A DNA stretch of 39,038 nucleotides from an uncultured Lachnospiraceae bacterium (GTDB lineage Bacteria; Bacillota; Clostridia; Lachnospirales; Lachnospiraceae), in NCBI GenBank assembly GCA_947166195.1, contig CAMVDF010000002.1:1-39038 (forward strand), in the 5' to 3' direction. Every line of letters starts with the position of its first letter. The stretch's first letter is position 1. This document shows positions 9,765 to 20,065 of the stretch, piece by piece. The notes under the pieces were generated by a model. The model saw nothing but the letters and a program-made list of their open reading frames with translations, searched no databases and was not told the DNA's origin. The translations under genes were made by a program, and so were the position numbers.

Positions 9765-10940
9765 CTATTCTATTTCTGAATCTAAGTTCTTAAGTAAAAT
9801 CTCAAGCGAAATAATCCTATTGTTGTATATTGTTTGTAAGTATTCTTTAATCTCCTTATAGTCCAAAAAAGCGGTGACAACTATTAAATCACTGTTCCGT
9901 GCCGGAAACAGCTCATCATCTGGTTTGTACACCCTTATACCTTCATAATCAGGAAGCCCGCGTCTATCAAGTATACAATCTACATATAAACCATCCTTTA
10001 TTACTTCAGATATAAACAGTTTTCCTATTGTGTTCATACCATATACTGTCACTCTGATAATATTGTTTTTCTTAAGAAAATTAGAGATTTTAAGATTTCT
10101 CAAGTCCAGTATTTTCCACAGCGACAATATCTCTGATTCTTTATTTTTCTTTTTCAAAAGAAGTTTCATTTGTTTTTCCGTTAACGGTTTTCTGCTATTA
10201 TGAATTAAAGACCTGTCTTTATTTGTTATAAATCCAGCTGAATAAAGCAAATCCACCATTTCAATAACAGATTCATCCATATCTTTACTGTTATTTGATG
10301 TATTATTTTCAGTTGCGTTATGCCGATAAAGGATTCTCTTGTTGAACTTAAAGGAACATCCGTTGATGAGCATCAACATCCAGAGAAAGTAATCATCTGC
10401 TCCATTTTTTTTCAGGATGTTTGTTTTCCAAAACTCAGGTATACTATTTCTTTTTATCAAAACCTGACCTGGAGAAACAATTCCATTGTACCCCTGCAGA
10501 AAATGTTCAAGGGATATGACCGAATTGAATTCCTCTTCAGATAAATAAATTTCTTTGCTCAGATTCTTCCCATTACAAATTACAGCGTCAGAATCACCGA
10601 GAAATTCAAGCTGTGAGATAATATAATTACTACTTATAGTATCGTCTTGATCTAAAAAAAAGATATATTCACCATCAGATTTGCTCAAACCATCAACTCT
10701 TGATTTATGAATCCCACAATTACTCTCGTGATTTTCTATTATAACCGTTAAATTCTGCAGGTAATTATTTGTTATACTAATTGACTCGTCCGGATAATCA
10801 TTTACTATTACCAATTCAACCTGCCTGTTTTTTCCTATCTCATTTATATTTCTTTCCAACATTTTTATAATGCTATCAATGTAAGAAGCACCCTTGTATA
10901 TTGGAACAATTACACTAATCTTTCCTTCAATCATGATCAA
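9765..10940 (-). CDS. GT2-family glycosyltransferase with C-terminal Rossmann-like module
   Basis: KISVIVPIYKGASYIDSIIKMLERN...FLDQDDTI; C-term RVTVYGMNTIGKLFISEVIKDGLYVDCILDRRG. Confidence 0.88.
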   Translation of the reverse strand: MIMIEGKISVIVPIYKGASYIDSIIKMLERNINEIGKNRQVELVIVNDYPDESISITNNYLQNLTVIIENHESNCGIHKSRVDGLSKSDGEYIFFLDQDDTISSNYIISQLEFLGDSDAVICNGKNLSKEIYLSEEEFNSVISLEHFLQGYNGIVSPGQVLIKRNSIPEFWKTNILKKNGADDYFLWMLMLINGCSFKFNKRILYRHNATENNTSNNSKDMDESVIEMVDLLYSAGFITNKDRSLIHNSRKPLTEKQMKLLLKKKNKESEILSLWKILDLRNLKISNFLKKNNIIRVTVYGMNTIGKLFISEVIKDGLYVDCILDRRGLPDYEGIRVYKPDDELFPARNSDLIVVTAFLDYKEIKEYLQTIYNNRIISLEILLKNLDSEIE

Positions 10941-12043
10941 TTCTCAGCCAAAACAGAATCAAACAGGTGTTCTATTCTCTTGATATAAGAATTCAAATTA
11001 AACCTTTCAACAGATGCATAACAGTAATTTTCAACTAACTCTCTATTTTCATTTTCAACATAGTAAACAATTGCTTCTTGAGCTTCAAAATCTGTTTCTA
11101 TTACTGTTCCACAGAACTTATTCTCAGCCAATACCCTGGCTCCCCCAACCACAGTTGAAACAAAAGGAACGCCCAAAGCAAGGCTTTCCAGTAAACACAT
11201 TGGAAAACCCTCTTCTGTAGAAAGTAAAACAGTAGCTCTAGCCTGCCTAATTATTGGAAATGGATTCTCAATATATCCCAAAAAATGAACAAATTCTGTT
11301 AGCCCTTCCCGCAAACTATCTTTTTCAATCTGGTTCCTTAACGGACCATATCCTATAAAATATACATGATATTTTTTTCCTCGTTGATGAAGTTTGGCGA
11401 TCATTCTATATAGACGATCCGGACACTTTCTCTTTTCCAGTCTTCCTACAAATATCACAGCTGGTTGTAATAGCAGAACAGAGGTTGATTCTTTTGATTT
11501 CTCTCTTACATTATTTATGTCCAAACCATTATATATTTCTACTACTTTACCGCTATATTCAGGAAACAGTTCACATATAGACATAGAAGTAATATCACTA
11601 ATTGAAACAATTTTATCGGCAACTTTGAATGGCCGACGTTGCAAATTAAGGTAGCGTTCCATGCCTGCTTGGGCAAGATCGTATATGCATGTATGAATCC
11701 AGGCTATAGACTTGTGATTATCAGGAAGTAAAAAAGAAGGCAACTGATAATTGAATGAAATATACAAATCAAATTCATCACCTAAATAATAGTCAAAAAC
11801 TCTTTTGGGGTTTTCGTATAATAATCTCATATTGAATCTAGGTCTTGGATCATCAGCAGACATAATAAACGGCAAAATATGTACAGCCGGATCTGTGTCC
11901 TCAATTTTTATATCAGAATGAACCACCTCTATGATACTTATATCATATTTTTCTTTATTCAGATTATTAACAATGGTTGTAAGAAGAGATTCTGCTCCAC
12001 CACCCGAAGAATAAGAATAAATAATAAAAACAATTTTCACCAC
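10937..12043 (-). CDS. GT4-family glycosyltransferase
   Basis: IYSYSSGGGAESLLTTIVNNL...PAVIFVGRLEKRKCPDRLYRMIAKLHQRG...EEGFPMCLLESLALGVPFVSTVVGG; overlaps neighbours by a few bp. Confidence 0.93.
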   Translation of the reverse strand: MVKIVFIIYSYSSGGGAESLLTTIVNNLNKEKYDISIIEVVHSDIKIEDTDPAVHILPFIMSADDPRPRFNMRLLYENPKRVFDYYLGDEFDLYISFNYQLPSFLLPDNHKSIAWIHTCIYDLAQAGMERYLNLQRRPFKVADKIVSISDITSMSICELFPEYSGKVVEIYNGLDINNVREKSKESTSVLLLQPAVIFVGRLEKRKCPDRLYRMIAKLHQRGKKYHVYFIGYGPLRNQIEKDSLREGLTEFVHFLGYIENPFPIIRQARATVLLSTEEGFPMCLLESLALGVPFVSTVVGGARVLAENKFCGTVIETDFEAQEAIVYYVENENRELVENYCYASVERFNLNSYIKRIEHLFDSVLAEN

Positions 12044-13800
12044 GCGTTTACACCAATTGAAATATATTCTCTAATCTCCTCTATTAATGAACTTTTAATA
12101 TTTTGATCTAATTCCTCTCGGCCTTCAAAATAAAGTTCTATGGTTCCATCACCAAACAATAATAACTTGTAACCATCATCAAAAATGAATCCTTCAAATT
12201 CACGCAAAAATCGATTCCACCCCATTTTGGAGTAAATCCACTTGAAATCAGGATTATACAACGCAGACCTCCCTATCTTGATATATCTTCTTTTTTTAGG
12301 AATAAACGCCTCATTTCTTAATAGTGATATCATAATGTCATTTATATCCAACAAGGAAATCAACACATTTTCTGATCTGGACGAAATGAATGGAGAAATC
12401 ACGCAAAAAGGGATTTCCAACCACTCATCCCCTGCGGTTAATTCAACCGGATTGATATCCTCCAACATAGTTCCCTCATCTAAAACCATATTTCCATGAT
12501 CAGCAAAAAGCAATAAGCTGCAGTTCAATCTGCTTAGAAGTGGTGATAATGTATCATCTAAATATCTGATACTATCCGCGTGTTGAGAAACATAGTTAGT
12601 ACAGAGAACTCCACCTCTTGTTGGAAGATAATCAAATATCATTGCCGTCCCATCAGCTATCATCTTTCCCTTAGTATATGGGTTTGGATAGGAATAATGA
12701 CTCTCATATAATTCATGCAGGTAAAACAGTCCATTGTTTTCCTCTATTGCATCAAGAACAAAATCCCAGATTTTTTCCGAAAAAGTCTGTGCATGATTTG
12801 AATACTTAAAATTTATATCATATATATAATGATTCCCATCGCCATATATATATACCGTTCTTTTCTGTTTAAGAGCTTCCCTAATAAACCTGCACTCATC
12901 TGATTGAACTTCCGTTTTGTCATAATACTTGCTTTTTTGATCAGTGTTCTCCGAGAAAGACGGGACCAAGCTCTCATAAGTGGAAGTAGAATACGCATAT
13001 CCCCTTTCAAATATACAACCTCTTTTATTCAACACATCCATTGTTTGATACATTTCGCTTGGTGACAAATCTCTTTTTCTCAAGCCATCCATACATAACA
13101 TCAATACATTATTATTATCAATTTTCTCCATAGCATTCAGTTCTTCTATGTATAAATTGTTAATTAAAGTATGAAATCTGCTATATTCATCCTGATCCTT
13201 CAATTCTGATGCAAGACACAGGGCCATTCTGAAGTCTTTTATAGAGACAAAAGCCTTTATCAGTTCAAAAACAATCTTTTGTTTTTCAGTTCCTTCAACA
13301 CGATCAATTTCATTCCAAAGAGAATTGATTTTTAGATATCTTTCATATGGTCCCTTAGCATAATATTCCGCATACTGTTTATTCCCCTTGTTCTCAAGGC
13401 TTTCGTATATATCAAGCACATCTACGGAACTATGTTTTCTTCTTAAAATGTCTTTGATTTCATCCAAATATCTATATGATGATATTATAATACCATCAAT
13501 ACCGTTCTCTTCTATGTCCGAATCGCTTATAATAGGCAAGCCTGAAGCAATACAATCGGAAACGTTATTATCTATTATGGCAACTAAGTTCTTTAATTCA
13601 AAAACAAAATCAGACATTAGAACTCTTGTATGTCTTCCATTACAATAAACTGCAACAGAATGATGTTCCTTCATGAATGCAGAAATCGCTTCCCTGATTA
13701 CTGCATTTTTCTGCGTATCATTAGTCTCATCGATCATACCCAGCTCTTTTAGAATCTGTTGGTATTTATCTTCTAATTCTTTTCTTTTCATTGAACTCAA
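12037..13800 (-). CDS. Alkaline-phosphatase/sulfatase superfamily protein with N-terminal Rossmann-like module
   Basis: NVLMLCMDGLR (metal Asp), YSTSTYESLVPSF (nucleophile region), LLLFADHGN; N-term HSVAVYCNGRHTRVLMSDFVFELKNLVAIIDNN. No predicted TM segments by eye. Confidence 0.75.
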   Translation of the reverse strand: MSSMKRKELEDKYQQILKELGMIDETNDTQKNAVIREAISAFMKEHHSVAVYCNGRHTRVLMSDFVFELKNLVAIIDNNVSDCIASGLPIISDSDIEENGIDGIIISSYRYLDEIKDILRRKHSSVDVLDIYESLENKGNKQYAEYYAKGPYERYLKINSLWNEIDRVEGTEKQKIVFELIKAFVSIKDFRMALCLASELKDQDEYSRFHTLINNLYIEELNAMEKIDNNNVLMLCMDGLRKRDLSPSEMYQTMDVLNKRGCIFERGYAYSTSTYESLVPSFSENTDQKSKYYDKTEVQSDECRFIREALKQKRTVYIYGDGNHYIYDINFKYSNHAQTFSEKIWDFVLDAIEENNGLFYLHELYESHYSYPNPYTKGKMIADGTAMIFDYLPTRGGVLCTNYVSQHADSIRYLDDTLSPLLSRLNCSLLLFADHGNMVLDEGTMLEDINPVELTAGDEWLEIPFCVISPFISSRSENVLISLLDINDIMISLLRNEAFIPKKRRYIKIGRSALYNPDFKWIYSKMGWNRFLREFEGFIFDDGYKLLLFGDGTIELYFEGREELDQNIKSSLIEEIREYISIGVNAW

Positions 13801-13803
13801 ATG

Positions 13804-15423
13804 TCACCTGCTATTGATTCTTTCAAGTCTATCCAAAAATATTTGTCTTCCCAAATATCCATATGCATAATTATTCAGATACTGCGGATCACATCCATAC
13901 TTAAAATCCAAATCTGTAAATATAATCCTATCATTATTTTTTTTAAATCCAAGTTGTTTTACTTCTATCCCATAATCCTGGCACTTACCTAAAAATATGT
14001 TTTCCAAACTATCAATTCGTTTATTAGTCTCTCGTATATCATCAATATTACTGAATCGTTTTTTATCATCTAACCCTCCATAATATTCACTCAATCTTTC
14101 TTTTATCAATACTACCGATATTTTATTCTTTATTCTATTTAGCAAATCAAGAAAAGTATCACACTTATCAGCCCAAAGTCTCATATAATTACAAGAACGA
14201 TTTTTTATAACCTCTGAAGAGTTATAGCAAAAAAACTTCCCTTCTTTTAAAGCCTCACTGTCGGTATAATAGTTTTCACCATCTTTTATAATATCAAAAC
14301 GTTCATTCAAAAAATCTATATATAATACTGTTCTTCTCGTTATGTCAGATATCCTTTTATACAACTGTCCAGATGTATCCATCATAATTTGTTTTATTCT
14401 GTATTCTGGCAAGTTATTCAATACAACTTCTTTTCCTACGGTCATTGCAGAAATCAGGCTGGAAAAGTTATAATGTTCTATATCTCGGCTTATTCCAATA
14501 CTCATCAAAGACCACCATGATGAAAAAGAACCAATCAATATGTAATCTACCTCGTTTTCTACCGGACAAAAATCATTATCAAAATTTTTCCATATAGTCT
14601 TTAAAGCCTCATCAGGAATCTCTCTTTCCTTGTGCATATTTGCATGCATTTGCAGATGAGCTAACACATTTAGCATAATGAAGACTTCATTACCATCATA
14701 TACGTCCAATCTTCTACACTCACTAATCCCAAAGGCCAGTGTTTCATTATAGTCCAAAACTGTACTTTCAGATGAAAGACTATCTGTCCTTATTCTGTAA
14801 TTATATTTGAGTCCTTTTATAAGTGTAACTTTATTCGCACTTAATATCGAATATATATTATATGCCCAATCCTCATAGTGGTGCACAGTTGGAAAATAAA
14901 GTTTATTCTTTTTCACCCAACTTTTTTTATATATTCTTTTCCAAACAGCTGGAGAATCAAATGTCATCAAAAATCCTAAATCCTCTTTCGTAACATATGT
15001 CCCACTTGGGATCCAACATACTCTTTTTTTTCTATCTTTTTCAACAAAGAAAGCTCCTGTATAACCTGCAATGTCAGCTCCCGCCTCTTCAATAGCGTTT
15101 ACCAGGCACTCCACGAAGTCAGATTCAATCCAATCATCTGAATCTACAAAAGTAATATAATCCCCTTGTGAGTACTCTATACCTATGTTCCTTTTTTTTC
15201 CCAGGCAGATATTCTCCCCTATAACAACAACTCTAATTCTGTAATCATTCTCAGACCAAAATTGACACTTCTCCAGACTATCATCATCGCTTTTACTATA
15301 AATAATAATAACCTCAATGTTTCTATATGTTTGATTAATAACGCTGTTCAGACATTCATCTATATATTCCTCAACATTGAAAACAGGTATAATTATACTC
15401 ACTAATTTTTCATTTAATAACAC
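13804..15423 (-). CDS. GT2-family glycosyltransferase with C-terminal DUF6270-like domain
   Basis: LVSIIIPVFNVEEYIDECLNSVINQTYRNIEVIIIYSKSDDDS; C-term ILIGSFSS...ISRDIEHYN...RRTVLYIDFLNERFDII recalls DUF6270 (SGNH-like). Confidence 0.8.
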   Translation of the reverse strand: MLLNEKLVSIIIPVFNVEEYIDECLNSVINQTYRNIEVIIIYSKSDDDSLEKCQFWSENDYRIRVVVIGENICLGKKRNIGIEYSQGDYITFVDSDDWIESDFVECLVNAIEEAGADIAGYTGAFFVEKDRKKRVCWIPSGTYVTKEDLGFLMTFDSPAVWKRIYKKSWVKKNKLYFPTVHHYEDWAYNIYSILSANKVTLIKGLKYNYRIRTDSLSSESTVLDYNETLAFGISECRRLDVYDGNEVFIMLNVLAHLQMHANMHKEREIPDEALKTIWKNFDNDFCPVENEVDYILIGSFSSWWSLMSIGISRDIEHYNFSSLISAMTVGKEVVLNNLPEYRIKQIMMDTSGQLYKRISDITRRTVLYIDFLNERFDIIKDGENYYTDSEALKEGKFFCYNSSEVIKNRSCNYMRLWADKCDTFLDLLNRIKNKISVVLIKERLSEYYGGLDDKKRFSNIDDIRETNKRIDSLENIFLGKCQDYGIEVKQLGFKKNNDRIIFTDLDFKYGCDPQYLNNYAYGYLGRQIFLDRLERINSR

Positions 15424-15456
15424 GTCATTCCTCTATAATTATTTCATGTATAAAGC

Positions 15457-16620
15457 TTAAGCCAAACCTCTTACAATCTTTTCCTCTGGTACATCACAAT
15501 TCGATAAAATATCAACAATCGAATTAATTGTATCCTTTTGTGTCGCAGCAATTATTATATAATCGTAATCATCTATCTCTTTGATTCTGTCCGGATTTTG
15601 AACACCTTGCTTTTGCAGACTTAAATAATTCCTGTCCACTTGCATAACGAGTTCAGCAAATCCTGTTCTATTTATCTGTTCAACATATGCGTTACCCATC
15701 TCAGAAGCTCCGTATACTATTATTCTACTTCCTGCAGGGATTGATCCAAACGGAAACATATACTTATATCTTCCGCTTATAAAACTTACATCATACATCC
15801 TCATCCGATAGCCAACAGAAGCAGCAAAAAATAAATCTAATTGTTCAATGATATTTGAATCCCATTCAAATCTTTCTCCAAGATAATTATATAACCGAGC
15901 CAATTCTCCAAAATAATTATGATCCTTTATGTAATATGCGACTTCATTTCTTGGCCTCTGTCTATGAAAATATAATGGCTTATCCAAAATCATAAGCGTG
16001 TCTGCCTCAGTCATAATCGGGTATGATATAGCCAAATCCTGACCGTAATTTAAGATGCCTGCATTTTTTGCCCTTCTAATTGAATCTAATAGAATACTAT
16101 ATTTAAAAACCTTATTGCAGACCGACGGTTCAAAACCATAACTATTATTCTTTTTTTCCCAAATCATATTTGTACAGATATTATCAATATTCTTCCTGTT
16201 CATAAACCCGCTTGATGTATAACTATGAGTTATATATTGATAATCATCATCAAACCATCTTATAATATCATAAGAGATGATATCTACACTTTCACGCATA
16301 TACTCAGCCACAGTATCATATGTAGACTGATCAATCCAATCATCTGCATCCAAGAAGGAAACGTATTCACAATCAACTGCTTTGACACCAACATATCTTG
16401 ATGGTAACATTCCCATATTCTTTTGGTGAATAACTTTTACTCGATCATCATTCTTACTGTACTCATCACATATCTTGCCACTACTATCTGTGGAGCCATC
16501 ATCAACAAGAACCAATTGAAAATCTCTATAAGTTTGATTTAACACACTGTCCAAACACTTTCTCAAGTACTTTTCATCATTATATACGGGTATAATAATT
16601 CCCAACTCGACTTTTTTCAT
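15457..16620 (-). CDS. GT2-family glycosyltransferase with C-terminal Rossmann-like module
   Basis: LGIIIPVYNDEKYLRKCLDSVLNQTYRDFQLVLVDDGSTDSS; C-term RIIVYGASEMGNAYVEQINRTGFAELVMQVDRN. Confidence 0.92.
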   Translation of the reverse strand: MKKVELGIIIPVYNDEKYLRKCLDSVLNQTYRDFQLVLVDDGSTDSSGKICDEYSKNDDRVKVIHQKNMGMLPSRYVGVKAVDCEYVSFLDADDWIDQSTYDTVAEYMRESVDIISYDIIRWFDDDYQYITHSYTSSGFMNRKNIDNICTNMIWEKKNNSYGFEPSVCNKVFKYSILLDSIRRAKNAGILNYGQDLAISYPIMTEADTLMILDKPLYFHRQRPRNEVAYYIKDHNYFGELARLYNYLGERFEWDSNIIEQLDLFFAASVGYRMRMYDVSFISGRYKYMFPFGSIPAGSRIIVYGASEMGNAYVEQINRTGFAELVMQVDRNYLSLQKQGVQNPDRIKEIDDYDYIIIAATQKDTINSIVDILSNCDVPEEKIVRGLA

Positions 16621-17657
16621 TTCAACACACCATTTTTAGTAATCACTAATGTTCCTGCTCTGTCAGCCAAAGGCACCTTTGCAATTCTTTCACCAATATT
16701 ATTTTCATATCGTTTTACTGCATTTTTTACCCCACTTAAATTTTGGCTGTTATAATCATGCAGAAAAATGTAACCTCCGGAGCTTAAACGAGGATAAAAA
16801 AAATCCAACCCCTCATAGATGGAGTCCTCGAAGTCAACGTCAATAGAAACAAAGGCAAATTGTAATTCCCTTATATTATCTGTCACTGTTTCAGGGAAAA
16901 AGCCCTTGTATACGTGACACATCTGAGGATAAGGAAGATTTGTCATCAAAGTATCCAAACTAGTTAATTTATGTATGTATTCAAATTCTTCATCTGATCT
17001 ACCCGCTTTACGCTCTCTACTTGACTCTTCATTGTCAAATCCTTCAAATGTATCAAACAGATACAATTCTCTTTTCTCAAATTTCTTATTCATTAATGCA
17101 GAAAAGGTTCCACGAAAAACGCCCAATTCTGCTATCTCTCCTTGAATCCCATTGTTTATCAATTCTTCAGCGACAAATTCAAATGTTCTATAACGGAAAT
17201 AGTCTCCGATATATTCAGGATCGCAAAAATCTTCACTCCCTACAAGTCTAGTCGTATCAAATTCATCTCTTTCGTTTTGTTTCATAAATCTGTATGTTCG
17301 CATTCGAATATCCTTATACAATTTTGGTGATATCTTAAATATTGTCTGCAAATCCTGACATGCCAATGTCTCCGCAATATAATCAGAATAAATAACCTTT
17401 TTTCTATCTATGCCCAAATCAAGACACATGGAAATAATTTCGCTAAAGTAAACAGATGAAACTATCAAATAATCAATTTCTTTTTCTCTTTTTGCCATTT
17501 CGTAAGGGCTAATCACCTGACGCCCACAAAAGACGTTATGATAGTTGTATGTGTCGACAAAAAAAACCACTTCACACCCCTTAAAATAGTCAAAATCCAT
17601 ATATCTTGTAGTTCGTCTTCCGACTCCCCAAATTGCTATTTTTATTCTTTTCTCCAT
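16617..17657 (-). CDS. TylF/MycF-type methyltransferase with N-terminal Rossmann-like module
   Basis: N-term KIAIWGVGRRTTRYMDFDYFKGCEVVFFVDTY; GEIAELGVFRGTFSALMNKKF...FDTFEGF...VSIDVDFEDSIYEGLDFFYPRL. Start set at MEKRIK with upstream AGGAGG; the ORF track extends to 17735. Confidence 0.88.
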   Translation of the reverse strand: MEKRIKIAIWGVGRRTTRYMDFDYFKGCEVVFFVDTYNYHNVFCGRQVISPYEMAKREKEIDYLIVSSVYFSEIISMCLDLGIDRKKVIYSDYIAETLACQDLQTIFKISPKLYKDIRMRTYRFMKQNERDEFDTTRLVGSEDFCDPEYIGDYFRYRTFEFVAEELINNGIQGEIAELGVFRGTFSALMNKKFEKRELYLFDTFEGFDNEESSRERKAGRSDEEFEYIHKLTSLDTLMTNLPYPQMCHVYKGFFPETVTDNIRELQFAFVSIDVDFEDSIYEGLDFFYPRLSSGGYIFLHDYNSQNLSGVKNAVKRYENNIGERIAKVPLADRAGTLVITKNGVLK

Positions 17658-17733
17658 TTTTCCTCCTGAAATATTATCACCCACAAAATACAACCCTACT
17701 AACGTATATGGATCCTTGATAATTTTATATTTC

Positions 17734-17751
17734 AATCAATATATATTGATT
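17734..17751. promoter_or_regulatory. 18-bp perfect palindrome AATCAATATATATTGATT upstream of the TylF-like gene
   Basis: Perfect self-complementarity in an intergenic region; operator function is inferred only. Confidence 0.3.
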
Positions 17752-17831
17752 TATCAGGACGCGAGTTCCCCTTTAGGTCTGCGTAGTCATAATCATCAAA
17801 AAAATCCCTTTTCGCAGTATACAAAAATCAT

Positions 17832-18920
17832 TTAATTCAAACGTTTTTTTATGTACTCGAGGCTCCTAAAGTACTCATCTCTCACTTTTAGTGATTCATA
17901 GCTCAATTCAGCTTTATGAATAGAATGTGTGTTTTCCGTAATTCTGACATGGGCTCCACTTTTCCCCATTGGATTAAACACATCCATTGGAAAGATTATA
18001 TTTCCATTTATATTTTCGTACTCTCCGTTCATTGTGAAACCATAATCTTTTAATACACCATACTGATACTCAACACAGGTAGTCATATTATATGATCCAT
18101 CCTCGTTCCTGAAATGACAGTCATTATAATAATCTCTAAGTATTTTTATTAGTTTATTACCCTTGGTAGCTCCAAATCCTAGTCCTAACGCAACCACGCT
18201 TGCATCAAAGTAGCCCATGAAACTATTACTTCCAAGTAGATCATCTAAGTTTTGTATTACTTCAACATCAGTATCAAAGTATATTCCGCCAAATTCATAT
18301 ATTACATCCAATCTGAGATAATCAGGCACAAAGCCCCACTTTTCCTCCTCATATGCCTCTTTCATGTATCTATTTTTCGATATATCATAATTAGATTCAT
18401 CCCATCTGATTATTTCATAATCTGGACAATACTTTCTCCAGGTAGCGATGTTTTCTTCAAACCTATCCGGGATTCTATTATGCCCAAACCAGGCGTAATG
18501 TATCACTTTAGGAATTAGAGCATTACCTTTCTTAAAATCAATTGTTCTGCACGATGTATGTTCTTCTAAAAGAGAACAGATAAAGCAATCTACACCTTCG
18601 AACGCTTGAATTGAATCGAGTTCCTTTAATATATCACCTGCACTTAAAACACTTGTGATGAGAAATGCTGTTCCATTTATGGCATCATTATTAGCAACTA
18701 GAAAATCCATACTATGAACAGGAACAGCATAACCACCTTCAAATGATATTTCCTTCTGAAGATTTTCCGCATTACAATCTATTACACAACTGATTTTCTC
18801 AATCAGTCCATTTCGTTCAACAAAAGGAACAAACTTTCTTCCAGCACCAAATGCTATAATCCTTTTCTTTTGTGTTCTATTGATGAATTCAGCAAAGTTG
18901 CAATCAATCAGTAGTACCAC
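17832..18920 (-). CDS. GT32-type (DXD) glycosyltransferase with N-terminal Rossmann-like module
   Basis: IPKVIHYAWFGHNRIPDRFEENIATWRKYCPDYEIIRWDESNYD...DYLRLDVIYEFGGIYFDTDVEVI; N-term RIIAFGAGRKFVPFVERNGLIEKISCVIDCN. Confidence 0.92.
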   Translation of the reverse strand: MVLLIDCNFAEFINRTQKKRIIAFGAGRKFVPFVERNGLIEKISCVIDCNAENLQKEISFEGGYAVPVHSMDFLVANNDAINGTAFLITSVLSAGDILKELDSIQAFEGVDCFICSLLEEHTSCRTIDFKKGNALIPKVIHYAWFGHNRIPDRFEENIATWRKYCPDYEIIRWDESNYDISKNRYMKEAYEEEKWGFVPDYLRLDVIYEFGGIYFDTDVEVIQNLDDLLGSNSFMGYFDASVVALGLGFGATKGNKLIKILRDYYNDCHFRNEDGSYNMTTCVEYQYGVLKDYGFTMNGEYENINGNIIFPMDVFNPMGKSGAHVRITENTHSIHKAELSYESLKVRDEYFRSLEYIKKRLN

Positions 18921-18985
18921 TTAAAACACCATCTTCTAAAATACTAATCTTTTAAAACTCTGATATGCAATATACACAAACCAAT

Positions 18986-20032
18986 TTAAAAAGCATACAA
19001 TACCGTATCAACTTGAGCCAACGAATAATGTCCTATTGAAAAAGTATAACCGGGAAAGAAATCCAGTAGTAGCTTCGGAATAATGTATGCATCATTTCTT
19101 TTATGATATAAGCAAACTGCAATTTTTGGATGTTGATCTCTAATGGTTTCTTCTGCTCCGCGTAGCGCTTTTTCCTCAAATCCTTCTATATCAAGTTTAA
19201 TGTACCCAACTTTTTCTCCGGCGCACATCTTGTCTATTGTTGTTGTCTCCGTGCTGTCTTTACCTTTAGTTCCTAAATATGTCATCTCGTTGTTTTTTGA
19301 AGAGAATAAAATCTCACTTTTATCGGACAATCCTTTACATATCAAATGAACTCGATCCCGATTAAATCTAAGCTTTGCTCTTTCAAACATTTCCTTGTCC
19401 GGTTCACAACCCCAAATCATCCATTTTCTGCTCTTTTTATTCCATGAAGTATATTTTATTATGTCTTCTCCGTCATACATTCCCCCGTCAATAAACCCTC
19501 CAGATATTGAATCCGGACTCAATAACTTCGAGTCAAAATATTGATTCTTTGAAATTCGAGTATTTATTTCTTCGAGAAGTACTATATTCTCCGCTTTAAT
19601 ACCTCCTTGTATTAGATCATTTTTTATGTTTTTGTATCCAATTTTATTAGAAACTATTATTATACAATCTCTTGAAGAATCTTCCTTGATCGACCTGATA
19701 ATAGGAACTCCTTGGTAAGACCCCTCCATTTTACTGTCTATAAATCCCGCCCATTTCACATTGGAAAACATCTCTGCTAACTGTCTGCCTCGTTTTCCCG
19801 CGCCATAAATATAACATTTGCTTTTGGCTAATAGTTCTTCAAATATACGCCCTTCTTCATTTGATAAAACCAGTTCCTTGATAAATCTCAAATCCAGAGT
19901 TTCACTATATAAAATTCTATTCAACCATTTTATACCACTTTCATAGTCATACATATGGTTATATATTCTACTTATTTCATCTGGATCATATAGAATATGA
20001 TTATCCTGATATACGAAAAATGATTCCTTCAT
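18986..20032 (-). CDS. FkbM-family methyltransferase with N-terminal Rossmann-like module
   Basis: FIDGGMYDGEDIIKY...GCEPDKEMFERAKLRF...KVGYIKLDIEGFEEKALRGAEETI; N-term KCYIYGAGKRGRQLAEMFSNVKWAGFIDSK. Confidence 0.9.
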   Translation of the reverse strand: MKESFFVYQDNHILYDPDEISRIYNHMYDYESGIKWLNRILYSETLDLRFIKELVLSNEEGRIFEELLAKSKCYIYGAGKRGRQLAEMFSNVKWAGFIDSKMEGSYQGVPIIRSIKEDSSRDCIIIVSNKIGYKNIKNDLIQGGIKAENIVLLEEINTRISKNQYFDSKLLSPDSISGGFIDGGMYDGEDIIKYTSWNKKSRKWMIWGCEPDKEMFERAKLRFNRDRVHLICKGLSDKSEILFSSKNNEMTYLGTKGKDSTETTTIDKMCAGEKVGYIKLDIEGFEEKALRGAEETIRDQHPKIAVCLYHKRNDAYIIPKLLLDFFPGYTFSIGHYSLAQVDTVLYAF

Positions 20033-20065
20033 AGTCTTATATACTTGTTAATGATCTGGTATTGC

